A stretch of 14,190 nucleotides of DNA, taken from positions 898-15,087 of the forward strand of contig DNHM01000333.1 in NCBI GenBank assembly GCA_003485885.1, read 5' to 3'. Below the pieces are notes generated by a model. It saw nothing but the letters and a program-made list of their open reading frames with translations. It did no database searches and had not been told where the DNA came from. Every line of letters starts with the position of its first letter. Positions within the stretch are counted from its first letter, which is position 1. The DNA comes from Acidimicrobiaceae bacterium. Lineage in GTDB: Bacteria > Actinomycetota > Acidimicrobiia > Acidimicrobiales > UBA10347. Both the position numbers and the translations under genes were made by a program. This document shows, in pieces, positions 1 through 5,611 of this stretch.

Positions 1-251
1 CCGTCACCACACGGTCTGACGGCAACCGATCACCGGGTGCTTGGCACCTCATGGCCAACCCCGGCGATCCCCTATGCCGAAAAAGTTCGTGTGTTGCGCC
101 AACGGGTTGCGTTACTCAAGGCCGAGTCGGCTGCGAGCAACGTCAGTGCTTCAGCCCCACGGCATCGTTTCAAGAGCAGGTGGCGGAACGGGCGTTCCTT
201 CACGCCCCGACGGTCGACGGGGAGTCTCGAAGCTGGTTATTGGTCGAATAG
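1..251 (+). pseudogene. Possible C-terminal remnant of an unrecognised gene, apparently frame-shifted
   Basis: Not recognised. The first frame is open from base 1, and its first half has protein-like composition and codon use like the neighbours (…YAEKVRVLRQRVALLKAE… around 78-128). After about position 150 that frame becomes rich in Arg, Ser and Trp and looks non-coding, although it stays open to 327. The third frame then looks better (…SFQEQVAERAFLHAPTVDG… about 168-225) and stops with TAG at 249-251. One reading is a gene entering from the left whose tail is broken by a frameshift near 130-165. Another is that only one frame is real, or that nothing here is coding. No domain is identifiable in either half. 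The stretch 252-425 that follows holds no gene I can support. Confidence 0.25.
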
Positions 252-412
252 TCCCGGGCTCCAAACCTCAAAAAACCTCGTACTAGAGCCGTTTCTTGCG
301 TCTTGGTATGTCATCCGCAGGGGGTAATCCAGAAGATGTTGGCGATCTTTGCCAGACTGATGACGTTCATACGGCGGTCACTGCCCATTTTCGGCGGACC
401 AAAATTCCATTG

Positions 413-418
413 AGAGGA
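413..418 (+). promoter_or_regulatory. Shine-Dalgarno of the 426 membrane-protein gene
   Basis: AGAGGA lies 7 nt before the ATG at 426. It supports that start and marks this gene as leadered, unlike most genes to its right. I see no convincing promoter in 252-412. Confidence 0.6.
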
Positions 419-425
419 ACTTTCC

Positions 426-911
426 ATGGACTTCAGCAAACTCAGTCAAAGTAACATGATCGCTGGCGGCGGTGGCATCGTAGCTTTTATTGCTTCGATA
501 CTTCCCTGGTACAGCTTCGACTTTGGGTTCGACCTGCCCGGCGTTGACACCAGCGTAAACGCATGGAGTGCCGGCTTTGCTGCCTGGTTCGGGTGCTTGC
601 TTGCACTCGCAGCTGGCGTGCTTATCGCACTCAAAGCAATGGGCATGTTCGAAGCCAAAGTCCTGGGTATGGAAACCGAACAAGTCGCGATGGTGCTCGC
701 TGGCCTTGGTTTCGTCCTGGTTGTACTGCGTTGGCTTACCGAAACCAGTAACACAGCGATCGGCCTCTACCTTGGGCTCATCGCAACCGCAGCCACCGCT
801 GCTGGGGCCTTCTTGTCAGGCAAGGATTCCGGTATCGGCATTCCTACAGCTGACGACTTCAAGGGCTCTGGTGGCGACGATGCTGCCAGCGGCGGCACGT
901 CTACCTTTTAA
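426..911 (+). CDS. Four-helix integral membrane protein, uncharacterised
   Basis: 161 aa. I cannot name its family. Four hydrophobic segments are visible: about 11-30 (…GGGGIVAFIASILPWYSF), 47-70, 87-105 and 112-131. The loop between helices 1 and 2 (31-46) is acidic and aromatic. The last 30 residues form a soluble tail rich in Gly, Ser, Asp and Ala, ending GGTSTF. The Gly run at the head of helix 1 followed by an LPWYSF-type exit resembles small actinobacterial membrane proteins of unknown function. The ATG is supported by AGAGGA 7 nt upstream. It stands alone: the next gene is on the other strand and ends about 150 bp away. A 12-bp tandem repeat begins exactly at its stop codon. The reading frame is secure; the function is unknown. 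Confidence 0.82.
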   Translation: MDFSKLSQSNMIAGGGGIVAFIASILPWYSFDFGFDLPGVDTSVNAWSAGFAAWFGCLLALAAGVLIALKAMGMFEAKVLGMETEQVAMVLAGLGFVLVVLRWLTETSNTAIGLYLGLIATAATAAGAFLSGKDSGIGIPTADDFKGSGGDDAASGGTSTF

Positions 912-938
912 ATTACGGTCTAAATTACGGTCTAAATA
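909..938. repeat. Short tandem repeat, 12-bp unit, 2.5 copies
   Basis: The unit TAAATTACGGTC occurs at 909-920 and 921-932, followed by a half copy TAAATA at 933-938. The first three bases are the stop codon of the upstream gene. The unit is AT-rich against its surroundings and carries an in-frame TAA each time, so the stop is effectively tripled. It could be replication slippage; no function can be assigned. Confidence 0.85.
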
Positions 939-1061
939 CAGTGCGCTGAACGTGCACTCGGGCACGCCACGTGTCTACATTCAGAGACGCACCAAGCGGT
1001 CGGGCCACGTCGGGTCCCGGCCGTTTGGTCGTTTTCAGGTCAAGGTTTGGTGACAGAGCGC

Positions 1062-1760
1062 TTAGCCCGGCGGCAAGGATCGCCGGTCAGAGCCGATACG
1101 TGACGCCCCGACGTCGGCGCTGGCGCCTGCCCTACGCCCGTGGGAGAACGCCAGACCGTCGTGGCGGACCGTGGCTCGGCGGCCGCGGCTGACGTCGAAG
1201 TTGTCGCCGACGTACCGATCGACAGCATCTCGGGCGAGCACCAGCGCCTGTTCGGCAGCCTGGCCAACGACCGCGTGGGTGTGGCCTGAACGTCGAAGGC
1301 GATCGGCGACTTCGAGCGCGAAGCCACGAAGGAAGCTGCGCTTTTGCACAACCGGGCTTCCGGCGGTCGCCTGGGGATCGAGGCTGTCGAGTCGTTTCAG
1401 TGCCTGGAGTTCGAGTGACGTGGCCAGCAGCCGCACCAGTTGGCGATCCTGTTCTCGTCCAATCAGTGTCAGGCTCGCTACCTTCGATGTGCCATAACCG
1501 GACAGCGTGAGTATCTGGCAACGGTTCGCTTTGGCTGCAGCGCTCCAGATCAATGACCGCTCCTTGGTGTAGGTCCCGGTCAAGGGCACAGTGTCGTGCC
1601 CAACCGACGTGGGATCGGCGCCGGTAAGCCTGGCTTGATCGATCGCGTGGTCATTGATGAGCTGCTGCGCCTTGGCCATAAACGCATCGGCTTCGGCGGG
1701 ATATGGCGATGACTCGGCTTTAGCAATGAGTGCTTGCACTCGGGTGATGATCGTGTTCAC
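1062..1760 (-). CDS. DUF2786 domain-containing protein
   Basis: 232 aa. Residues 1-45 (…ITRVQALIAKAESSPYPAEA… …LINDHAID) fit the DUF2786 signature: a helix with a V.ALLAKAES-like run, then A.A.A..LM..H.ID. The middle (about 65-120, …IWSAAAKANRC… to …REQDRQLVRLLATSL…) and the C-terminal Arg/Gly-rich end (…GRRAGASADVG…) also match full-length actinobacterial members as I know them. The biochemical role of the family is not established. The GTG start is supported by AAGGAAG about 9 nt upstream (1770-1776). A TAGGTT -10 candidate lies at 1806-1811, giving a leader of about 40 nt. It is monocistronic and divergent from the tRNA-Leu. Three TGTGACA repeats overlap or adjoin its promoter, which suggests regulation. 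Confidence 0.85.
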   Translation of the reverse strand: MNTIITRVQALIAKAESSPYPAEADAFMAKAQQLINDHAIDQARLTGADPTSVGHDTVPLTGTYTKERSLIWSAAAKANRCQILTLSGYGTSKVASLTLIGREQDRQLVRLLATSLELQALKRLDSLDPQATAGSPVVQKRSFLRGFALEVADRLRRSGHTHAVVGQAAEQALVLARDAVDRYVGDNFDVSRGRRATVRHDGLAFSHGRRAGASADVGASRIGSDRRSLPPG

Positions 1761-1805
1761 GAGAAAATGCTTCCTTGTGTCGGCGTTGGAAGGGAAGCAA
1801 CTCTG

Positions 1806-1811
1806 AACCTA
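1806..1811 (-). promoter_or_regulatory. Candidate -10 of the DUF2786 gene
   Basis: TAGGTT on the minus strand fits TANNNT. The expected start of transcription is near 1799, about 40 nt before the GTG. No clear -35 is seen; the matching zone overlaps the TGTGACA repeats. Confidence 0.35.
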
Positions 1812-1820
1812 GCGCGCCCC

Positions 1821-1859
1821 TGTGACACCCACGCCGTGTGACACCGACCCTGTGTGACA
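1821..1859. repeat. Three TGTGACA direct repeats at a 16-bp period
   Basis: TGTGACA occurs at 1821-1827, 1837-1843 and 1853-1859, exactly 16 bp apart. The first two copies share more of the unit (TGTGACACC then a C/G-rich run). They sit directly upstream of the minus-strand -10 at 1806-1811, so relative to the DUF2786 gene they cover the promoter spacer, the -35 zone and further upstream. Binding sites for a regulator are the likeliest reading, though iteron-like chance duplication cannot be excluded. Confidence 0.6.
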
Positions 1860-1878
1860 GTCAGCTGGCGCGCCCACT

Positions 1879-1914
1879 CGAAAAGTTACGTCCCCAGGGG
1901 GAGATAACTTTTCG
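1879..1914. repeat. Palindromic element, copy 1 of 3
   Basis: Left arm CGAAAAGTTACGTCCCC (1879-1895), centre A, right arm GGGGGAGATAACTTTTCG (1897-1914). The outer 10 bp pair perfectly and a small internal mismatch separates them from the CCCC/GGGG core. It is related to the elements at 11857-11891 and 13973-14003. Unlike those, it lies between divergent transcription units (the DUF2786 gene and tRNA-Leu), so a terminator role is not obvious here. Confidence 0.85.
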
Positions 1915-2020
1915 TTGTGGCCGGTGTTCGTCTTGCCTACGAGAAAACTCTCACAAAGCGTCGTTGATGGGCATGAGAGATGAACACGAATTCGCTTGCC
2001 CGTTCGCCAAGGCTGAGAGA

Positions 2021-2026
2021 TAGAGT
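2021..2026 (+). promoter_or_regulatory. Candidate -10 of tRNA-Leu
   Basis: TAGAGT fits TANNNT and would start transcription near 2033, giving a pre-tRNA leader of about 22 nt. TTGCCC at 1996-2001 could be a -35, but the 19-nt spacer is long. A 6-bp hairpin (GAGTGA/TCACTC, 2023-2040) covers the presumed start. Confidence 0.4.
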
Positions 2027-2054
2027 GATTTCGCTCACTCATGCTGAGCGTCAC

Positions 2055-2138
2055 GCGCGAGTGGCGGAATTGGCAGACGCGCAGGCTTCAGGTGCCTGTG
2101 TCCTTAGGGATGTGGGGGTTCAAGTCCCCCCTCGCGCA
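2055..2138 (+). tRNA. tRNA-Leu (anticodon CAG)
   Basis: A full cloverleaf can be drawn. The acceptor stem is GCGCGAG (2055-2061) with CTCGCGC (2131-2137), and A2138 is the discriminator. The D arm begins GCG and contains the GG of the D loop. The anticodon stem is CAGGC/GCCTG around loop TTCAGGT, with anticodon CAG at 2089-2091 reading CUG. A long class II variable arm is present, and the T arm is GGGGG-TTCAAGT-CCCCC (2114-2130). The 3' CCA is not encoded. A tRNA-Leu near fhaA is also part of the mycobacterial arrangement as I recall it. Confidence 0.96.
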
Positions 2139-2155
2139 CAGCAAGAAACGAGCTC

Positions 2156-2190
2156 GCAGCCCCGCCATCTGGTGGGGCTGCGGCCTTTTT
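2156..2190 (+). terminator. Intrinsic terminator after tRNA-Leu
   Basis: An 11-bp stem GCAGCCCCGCC (2156-2166) with GGTGGGGCTGC (2171-2181), containing one G-T pair, closes a 4-nt loop ATCT and is followed by GGCC and five T (2186-2190). It lies 17 nt after the mature tRNA end and is the only textbook rho-independent terminator in the window. Confidence 0.88.
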
Positions 2191-2214
2191 ACCCGTAGCC
2201 CCGACCTCTCGTGC

Positions 2215-2220
2215 TGTACT
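2215..2220 (+). promoter_or_regulatory. Candidate -10 of the 2227 gene (leaderless)
   Basis: TGTACT, preceded by an extended-type TGC, ends 6 nt before the ATG at 2227. The second base departs from TANNNT, but the spacing equals that of the better examples in this window. There is no Shine-Dalgarno before the ATG. Confidence 0.35.
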
Positions 2221-2226
2221 GGCATC

Positions 2227-2712
2227 ATGAGTCTTCACGACGAACTGCTGACCCGGGCCGACGAGCTCATGCAGAACGCTCCAGGGCAGGTTTCGGTCCG
2301 CCGGATCTCCCACATCGACGAGGTCAAGGTGCTGCGGGCGGCGCGCCAGTTGCTGACCGCCGACGAGAGTGCCGAACTGCGAGATCTCCGACTACAGATG
2401 ATGGAGCGACTCGATGGGTCGGCCGCTGCAGTTGTCCCGATACAAGTCGAGAAGAAGAAGGGCCTTCTCGGTGCGCTGTTGTCGCCCTTGCTCGCGGCCA
2501 TGAAAGGCGCATCGATCGAGATGCGAGCCCAGGGCGAGTTCGCTCATATGGCCAACCAGGGTGGGGGCCCTGCTCAGCTCCCCGCACCTGCCGCATTACT
2601 CGACGCCGCCGAGGCCTGGGCCTTGTCACACATGGTTGCTGACCGTACCGATGATGACCTGTCCGTGCTGCGGCGCAGCTGGGACAACGCCTCGATCGAA
2701 CCGGTGGTGTAA
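2227..2712 (+). CDS. Hypothetical protein
   Basis: 161 aa, family not recognised. The N-terminal half (1-63) is charged and helix-prone (…EVKVLRAARQLLTADESAEL…). A short amphipathic or hydrophobic stretch follows a KKK at about 76-95 (KKKGLLGALLSPLLAAMKGA), too short to be a sure membrane helix. The C-terminal part has a Gly/Pro linker (111-121), then a helix with an AEAWALSHMVADRTDDD run. The frame stays open upstream through the tRNA gene, so the ATG at 2227 is chosen because it is the first after the tRNA and its terminator and sits 6 nt after a -10-like TGTACT. It probably has its own transcript; the crotonase gene starts 55 bp downstream. The coding call is firm; the function is unknown. 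Confidence 0.75.
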   Translation: MSLHDELLTRADELMQNAPGQVSVRRISHIDEVKVLRAARQLLTADESAELRDLRLQMMERLDGSAAAVVPIQVEKKKGLLGALLSPLLAAMKGASIEMRAQGEFAHMANQGGGPAQLPAPAALLDAAEAWALSHMVADRTDDDLSVLRRSWDNASIEPVV

Positions 2713-2755
2713 CGCGCACTCACCGGCGGATTTGGTGCCAACCCCCTGACTGTCG

Positions 2756-2761
2756 TATCAC
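2756..2761 (+). promoter_or_regulatory. Candidate -10 of the crotonase gene (leaderless)
   Basis: TATCAC ends 6 nt before the ATG at 2768. The sixth base differs from TANNNT. The GGAG at 2764-2767 touches the start codon and is too close to act as a ribosome site, so leaderless initiation fits better. Confidence 0.35.
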
Positions 2762-2767
2762 TCGGAG

Positions 2768-3484
2768 ATGTCTGAACAGGTAACGACAACCCATTTCGAC
2801 GTCGACGGTGACCAAGATCTGCGTCGGGTCGCGCTCATCACGATGGACGACGGCAAAGCCAATGCACTGTCGCGGTCGATGATCGCAGACATACGCAGAG
2901 CCCTGACCGCCGCCGAAGCGGACCCCAACTGCATCGCTGCGGTCGTCGCCGGTCGCGAAGGTCGCTTCTGCGCTGGATTCGATCTGAGCGTGATTCAGGC
3001 AGGCGATAAGAGTGCAGTAGCCGAGATGGTGGCCGATGGCGGGGAACTCGTGCGCCATATGTACGGGGCCACGATCCCTGTCGTGGCAGCGTGCACCGGA
3101 CACGCCCTTGCGGCCGGCGCACTCATGCTACTCGGTGCCGATATTCGAGTCGGCGCCGACGGACCATTCAAAGTCGGCCTGAACGAGGTCGCTATCGGCA
3201 TGACACTGCCCGACTGGGCGTACACGATCGCCCGCGAACGGATCAGCAAACGCCATCTCCAACGATCGATTGTTAATGCACGGCTGACAGACCCGGCAAC
3301 TGCCATAGACGTTGGTTTCCTCGACCGAGTGGTGCCGTCGGACCACGTCGTCGCAGCTGCGGTCGAAGAAGCTGTTGCGCTCGCTGCGCTCGATGCCAAG
3401 GCCTACGCCCGCATGATGCGTGAGTTTCGGGGCGCAACGTTGGTCACCATGGCTGATCAGATCACCGCCGACCGCAACGGATAG
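2768..3484 (+). CDS. Enoyl-CoA hydratase/isomerase (crotonase) family protein, EchA3-like
   Basis: 238 aa, normal length for a single-domain crotonase. Recognisable blocks: ALITMDDGKANAL (23-34), the first oxyanion-hole loop GRFCAGFDL (65-73), the second (PVVAACTGHALAAGAL, 104-119) and FKVGLNEVAIGMTLP (134-148). These closely resemble mycobacterial EchA3 from memory. Glu140 fits the first catalytic Glu of classical hydratases. The place of the second (E164 in rat hydratase) holds Arg or Gln in the QRSIVNAR stretch near 165-172, so hydration of enoyl-CoA should not be assumed; isomerase, thioesterase or another acyl-CoA reaction is possible. The protein should be cytosolic and act on CoA thioesters. 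It ends 13 nt before fhaA but has no obvious link to cell-wall growth. Confidence 0.88.
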   Translation: MSEQVTTTHFDVDGDQDLRRVALITMDDGKANALSRSMIADIRRALTAAEADPNCIAAVVAGREGRFCAGFDLSVIQAGDKSAVAEMVADGGELVRHMYGATIPVVAACTGHALAAGALMLLGADIRVGADGPFKVGLNEVAIGMTLPDWAYTIARERISKRHLQRSIVNARLTDPATAIDVGFLDRVVPSDHVVAAAVEEAVALAALDAKAYARMMREFRGATLVTMADQITADRNG

Positions 3485-3490
3485 TAAGCT
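3485..3490 (+). promoter_or_regulatory. Candidate -10 of fhaA (leaderless)
   Basis: TAAGCT fits TANNNT and ends 7 nt before the GTG at 3498. It starts one base after the stop codon of the preceding gene. It would give the fhaA-pstP part its own transcript beginning at the start codon. Confidence 0.45.
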
Positions 3491-3497
3491 CACTGAC

Positions 3498-4157
3498 GTG
3501 GTACTGCGGAATTTTGAACGGCGGCTCGAACATCTCGTTGAAGGCACCTTCGCCCGCGTCTTCAAAACCGGCCTGAACCCGATCGAAATCGGCCGTCGGA
3601 TCGTCCGCGAGATCGACGCGAATCAGTCGGTCGCGGTCGACGGTGCACTCGCTGTTCCAAACCACTATTGGGTGTACATCTCGACCGCTGACTACGAGCG
3701 ATTCCAAGAAGTCGAGACGCCACTCACCAACGAACTCATCGAAGCCGCCCGCACCCATATCGCCGACGAGAGCTATCGGGTTCTTGGCCCGGTTTCAGTG
3801 GTACTGGTCGAAGCGGCCGAATATCCCGAAGGCACGTTGCAGGTCCAAGCGCAATGGCGAGAAGGCGCAACCACACCGACAACCGCCGCGCTCGTGATGG
3901 AGACCGGCGAACGATTCACGATCGATGATGGCCCGTTCACGGTCGGTCGACTTCCGGACTGTTCACTCATTCTGAGCGACGAAAACGTCAGCCGACACCA
4001 TGCAGTGATCCAACGAGCACCTGGCGGCTGGACACTCACGGACCACGGCTCGACCAACGGCACGACCGTCAACGGAACTCCCATCAACGAGGCCCAACTG
4101 CAGTCGGGTGACCACATCGTGTTCGGCGCAACACCAGCCACGTTCGAAGCACGCTGA
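3498..4157 (+). CDS. fhaA: FhaA: DUF3662/FHA domain protein
   Basis: 219 aa from a GTG start. The N-terminal 1-125 is the DUF3662 (FhaA N-terminal) domain, opening with FERRLEHLVEGTFARVF and GLNPIEIGRRIVREID. A short linker leads to one FHA domain (about 140-219) with the phosphothreonine-reading residues G150-R151, S165-R166-H167-H168 and S185-T186-N187-G188. In mycobacteria FhaA binds phosphorylated partners such as the MviN pseudokinase and restrains peptidoglycan synthesis. Mycobacterial FhaA is over 500 aa because of a long low-complexity linker, which is missing here. The longer frame back to 3420 would overlap the crotonase gene and adds residues unlike the family, so the GTG directly before the conserved LRNFERRLEH block is preferred. 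It is the first gene of the cluster. Confidence 0.95.
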   Translation: MVLRNFERRLEHLVEGTFARVFKTGLNPIEIGRRIVREIDANQSVAVDGALAVPNHYWVYISTADYERFQEVETPLTNELIEAARTHIADESYRVLGPVSVVLVEAAEYPEGTLQVQAQWREGATTPTTAALVMETGERFTIDDGPFTVGRLPDCSLILSDENVSRHHAVIQRAPGGWTLTDHGSTNGTTVNGTPINEAQLQSGDHIVFGATPATFEAR

Positions 4158-4181
4158 CCATGGCCCCTGTTTCAGCCGAAC

Positions 4182-4187
4182 TACGAT
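4182..4187 (+). promoter_or_regulatory. Candidate -10 before fhaB
   Basis: TACGAT fits TANNNT and ends 9 nt before the GTG at 4197, so an internal, nearly leaderless promoter is possible in the 39-nt fhaA-fhaB gap. An upstream mini-ORF (4160-4204) occupies the same stretch, so read-through with translational coupling is the alternative. Confidence 0.35.
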
Positions 4188-4196
4188 TTCGGGTCC

Positions 4197-4715
4197 GTGT
4201 CTGAACCGCTCCTAAACGTGATGAAGATCATGCTGTTGGCTGGTCTCTATTTGTTCTTCGTTCGCGTCCTGTGGTCCGTGCTCAGCGAGTTGCGCGACCC
4301 CCGCACGGTTGCTCGCAAACGTCGTGACCTGGATCCGACGGCGGCCTCGGTTCGCACAACTGCTCGACGAGCACCGCTTGCCCCGACCCCGCCCGCCAAT
4401 GCGGGCCAAGCTGCAGCCGTGGCGGTAGTCACCACCCAGGCAGTCGGTCAGATTCGGTTCTTGGACACCGGTGTCGTGTATCCACTCGGCAGTCAGATCA
4501 CGCTCGGGCGAGCTGATACAAATGGGCTGGTCCTCAACGACACCTATGTGTCCACCGTGCATGCCCGCATCTTCTTGACCAATGGCACGTACTTTGTCGA
4601 AGACTTGTCGTCGCGAAACGGAAGCACCTTGAACGGTCAAGCAATCATCGCAACCACCGCGTTGGTGCCCGGCGACGTGTTGCAGTTCGGTGCGACCAGC
4701 ATGGAGTTCTCATAA
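4197..4715 (+). CDS. fhaB: FhaB (FipA-type) membrane-anchored FHA protein
   Basis: 172 aa. An N-terminal membrane helix (about 7-28, MLLAGLYLFFVRVLW) is followed by a basic stretch, a Pro/Ala linker (50-80) and a C-terminal FHA domain (about 85-172). FHA residues are G104-R105, S119-x-x-H122 and N141-G142 in an SSRNGS loop. The usual STNGT is changed to SRNGS, but the Asn-Gly pair is kept. In mycobacteria FhaB/FipA binds a phosphorylated partner and links PknA/PknB signalling to FtsZ and FtsQ. The GTG start is chosen because the membrane helix follows immediately, as in the family. The stop overlaps the pstP start in TAATG, a sign of translational coupling. Confidence 0.94.
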   Translation: MSEPLLNVMKIMLLAGLYLFFVRVLWSVLSELRDPRTVARKRRDLDPTAASVRTTARRAPLAPTPPANAGQAAAVAVVTTQAVGQIRFLDTGVVYPLGSQITLGRADTNGLVLNDTYVSTVHARIFLTNGTYFVEDLSSRNGSTLNGQAIIATTALVPGDVLQFGATSMEFS

Positions 4716-5596
4716 TGTTCGGTCTTCGTATGGCAGCAGGCACCCATGTTGGTGTGACTCGCCAAGTCAATCAGGACAGTTATGCAACCGCGCCCGGAGT
4801 GGCAGTGGTTGCCGATGGTATGGGTGGTCATCGTGGTGGCGAAGTCGCCAGCGCGATTGCCGCCAAAGAGATGATCAGTCGCTTCGATGCCCCTGAACTT
4901 GATGCGCTGGTGACCGGTGTCGGACACGCGAATCGGCGCATTCTCGACGAGGCGGCAGCCGACCCCAAACTGCATGGCATGGGCACCACCGTGGTTGCAC
5001 TTGGCTTAATCGACGTCGCCGATGGTGTGGCACTGGGCGCAATCAATGTTGGTGACAGCCGTATGTACCGGCTTACCGGCAATGTGCTTGAGCAACTCAC
5101 CGAAGATCACAGCCTGGTCGAAGCGCTTGTGCGCGAGGGCCGCATCACCGCTGCCGAAGCCAAAGTGCATCCACAACGCAACATCGTGACCCGAGCGCTT
5201 GGTGTGATCGAACACGTCGAGGTCGACTCGTTTCATTTTGTCCCCAAGATCGGCGATCGTTACCTGCTGTGCAGCGATGGGCTGTTCAACGAGGTCGACG
5301 CGAACACCATTGCGACCATCCTGGCTACCGAGGCAGATCCCGAGGTCGCGACCCAAAAGCTCATTGCCGCGGCTAACGAGGGCGGCGGCCATGACAACAT
5401 CACCACGGTGATTGCCGATGTTGTTGCTGCGGAAGATGCCTCGATGCCGTCCAAGGCCCAAGCTCTTGCAAGCCTTGCTGTTGTTGACGAGGGTGACCCA
5501 ACCAATGAACAAGAGGCGATCATCATCGAGGACAAAGCCGAGGATGATGCTGTCGAGGCCGCCGTTCCCAAACAACGCTGGTCTTGGCGCCGGTAG
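4715..5596 (+). CDS. pstP: PstP-type PP2C Ser/Thr protein phosphatase, catalytic domain only
   Basis: 293 aa. The PP2C (PPM) fold spans about 1-240 with the expected metal and phosphate motifs: R16 and N19-Q20-D21, V32-ADGMGG (D34, G35), the NVGDSR block (111-116), CSDGL (D188) and GGGHDN (D227). It dephosphorylates PknB and its substrates using Mn/Mg. Mycobacterial PstP (about 514 aa) continues into a membrane helix and an extracellular domain. This protein ends after an acidic tail (about 255-285, rich in Glu and Asp) with KQRWSWRR and has no membrane segment, so it is predicted cytosolic. It is coupled to fhaB by a 1-nt overlap, and rodA starts 15 nt downstream. Family identity is very sure; the missing membrane part is a real feature of the frame. 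Confidence 0.96.
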   Translation: MFGLRMAAGTHVGVTRQVNQDSYATAPGVAVVADGMGGHRGGEVASAIAAKEMISRFDAPELDALVTGVGHANRRILDEAAADPKLHGMGTTVVALGLIDVADGVALGAINVGDSRMYRLTGNVLEQLTEDHSLVEALVREGRITAAEAKVHPQRNIVTRALGVIEHVEVDSFHFVPKIGDRYLLCSDGLFNEVDANTIATILATEADPEVATQKLIAAANEGGGHDNITTVIADVVAAEDASMPSKAQALASLAVVDEGDPTNEQEAIIIEDKAEDDAVEAAVPKQRWSWRR

Positions 5597-5611
5597 GACG
5601 ACTCCTCGTCC
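5596..5611 (+). promoter_or_regulatory. Small hairpin filling the pstP-rodA gap
   Basis: GGACGA (5596-5601), loop CTCC, TCGTCC (5606-5611). The perfect 6-bp stem begins with the last base of the pstP stop codon and ends with the base before the rodA ATG. No Shine-Dalgarno is left exposed, so it could influence rodA translation when ribosomes finish pstP. Confidence 0.45.

Noticed and set aside
37..327. A 96-aa frame running through the left edge
   Set aside because: Its second half is Arg/Ser/Trp-rich and non-protein-like; only the first part has believable codon use. Treated as part of a possible frameshifted remnant.
971..1192. A 73-aa frame opposite the end of the DUF2786 gene
   Set aside because: It is Arg-rich shadow sequence overlapping the well-supported minus-strand gene and has no ribosome site.
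1838..2023. A 61-aa plus-strand frame before tRNA-Leu
   Set aside because: It reads through palindrome copy 1 and the tRNA promoter, has no ribosome site and shows no recognisable fold, despite a CGRCSSC run.
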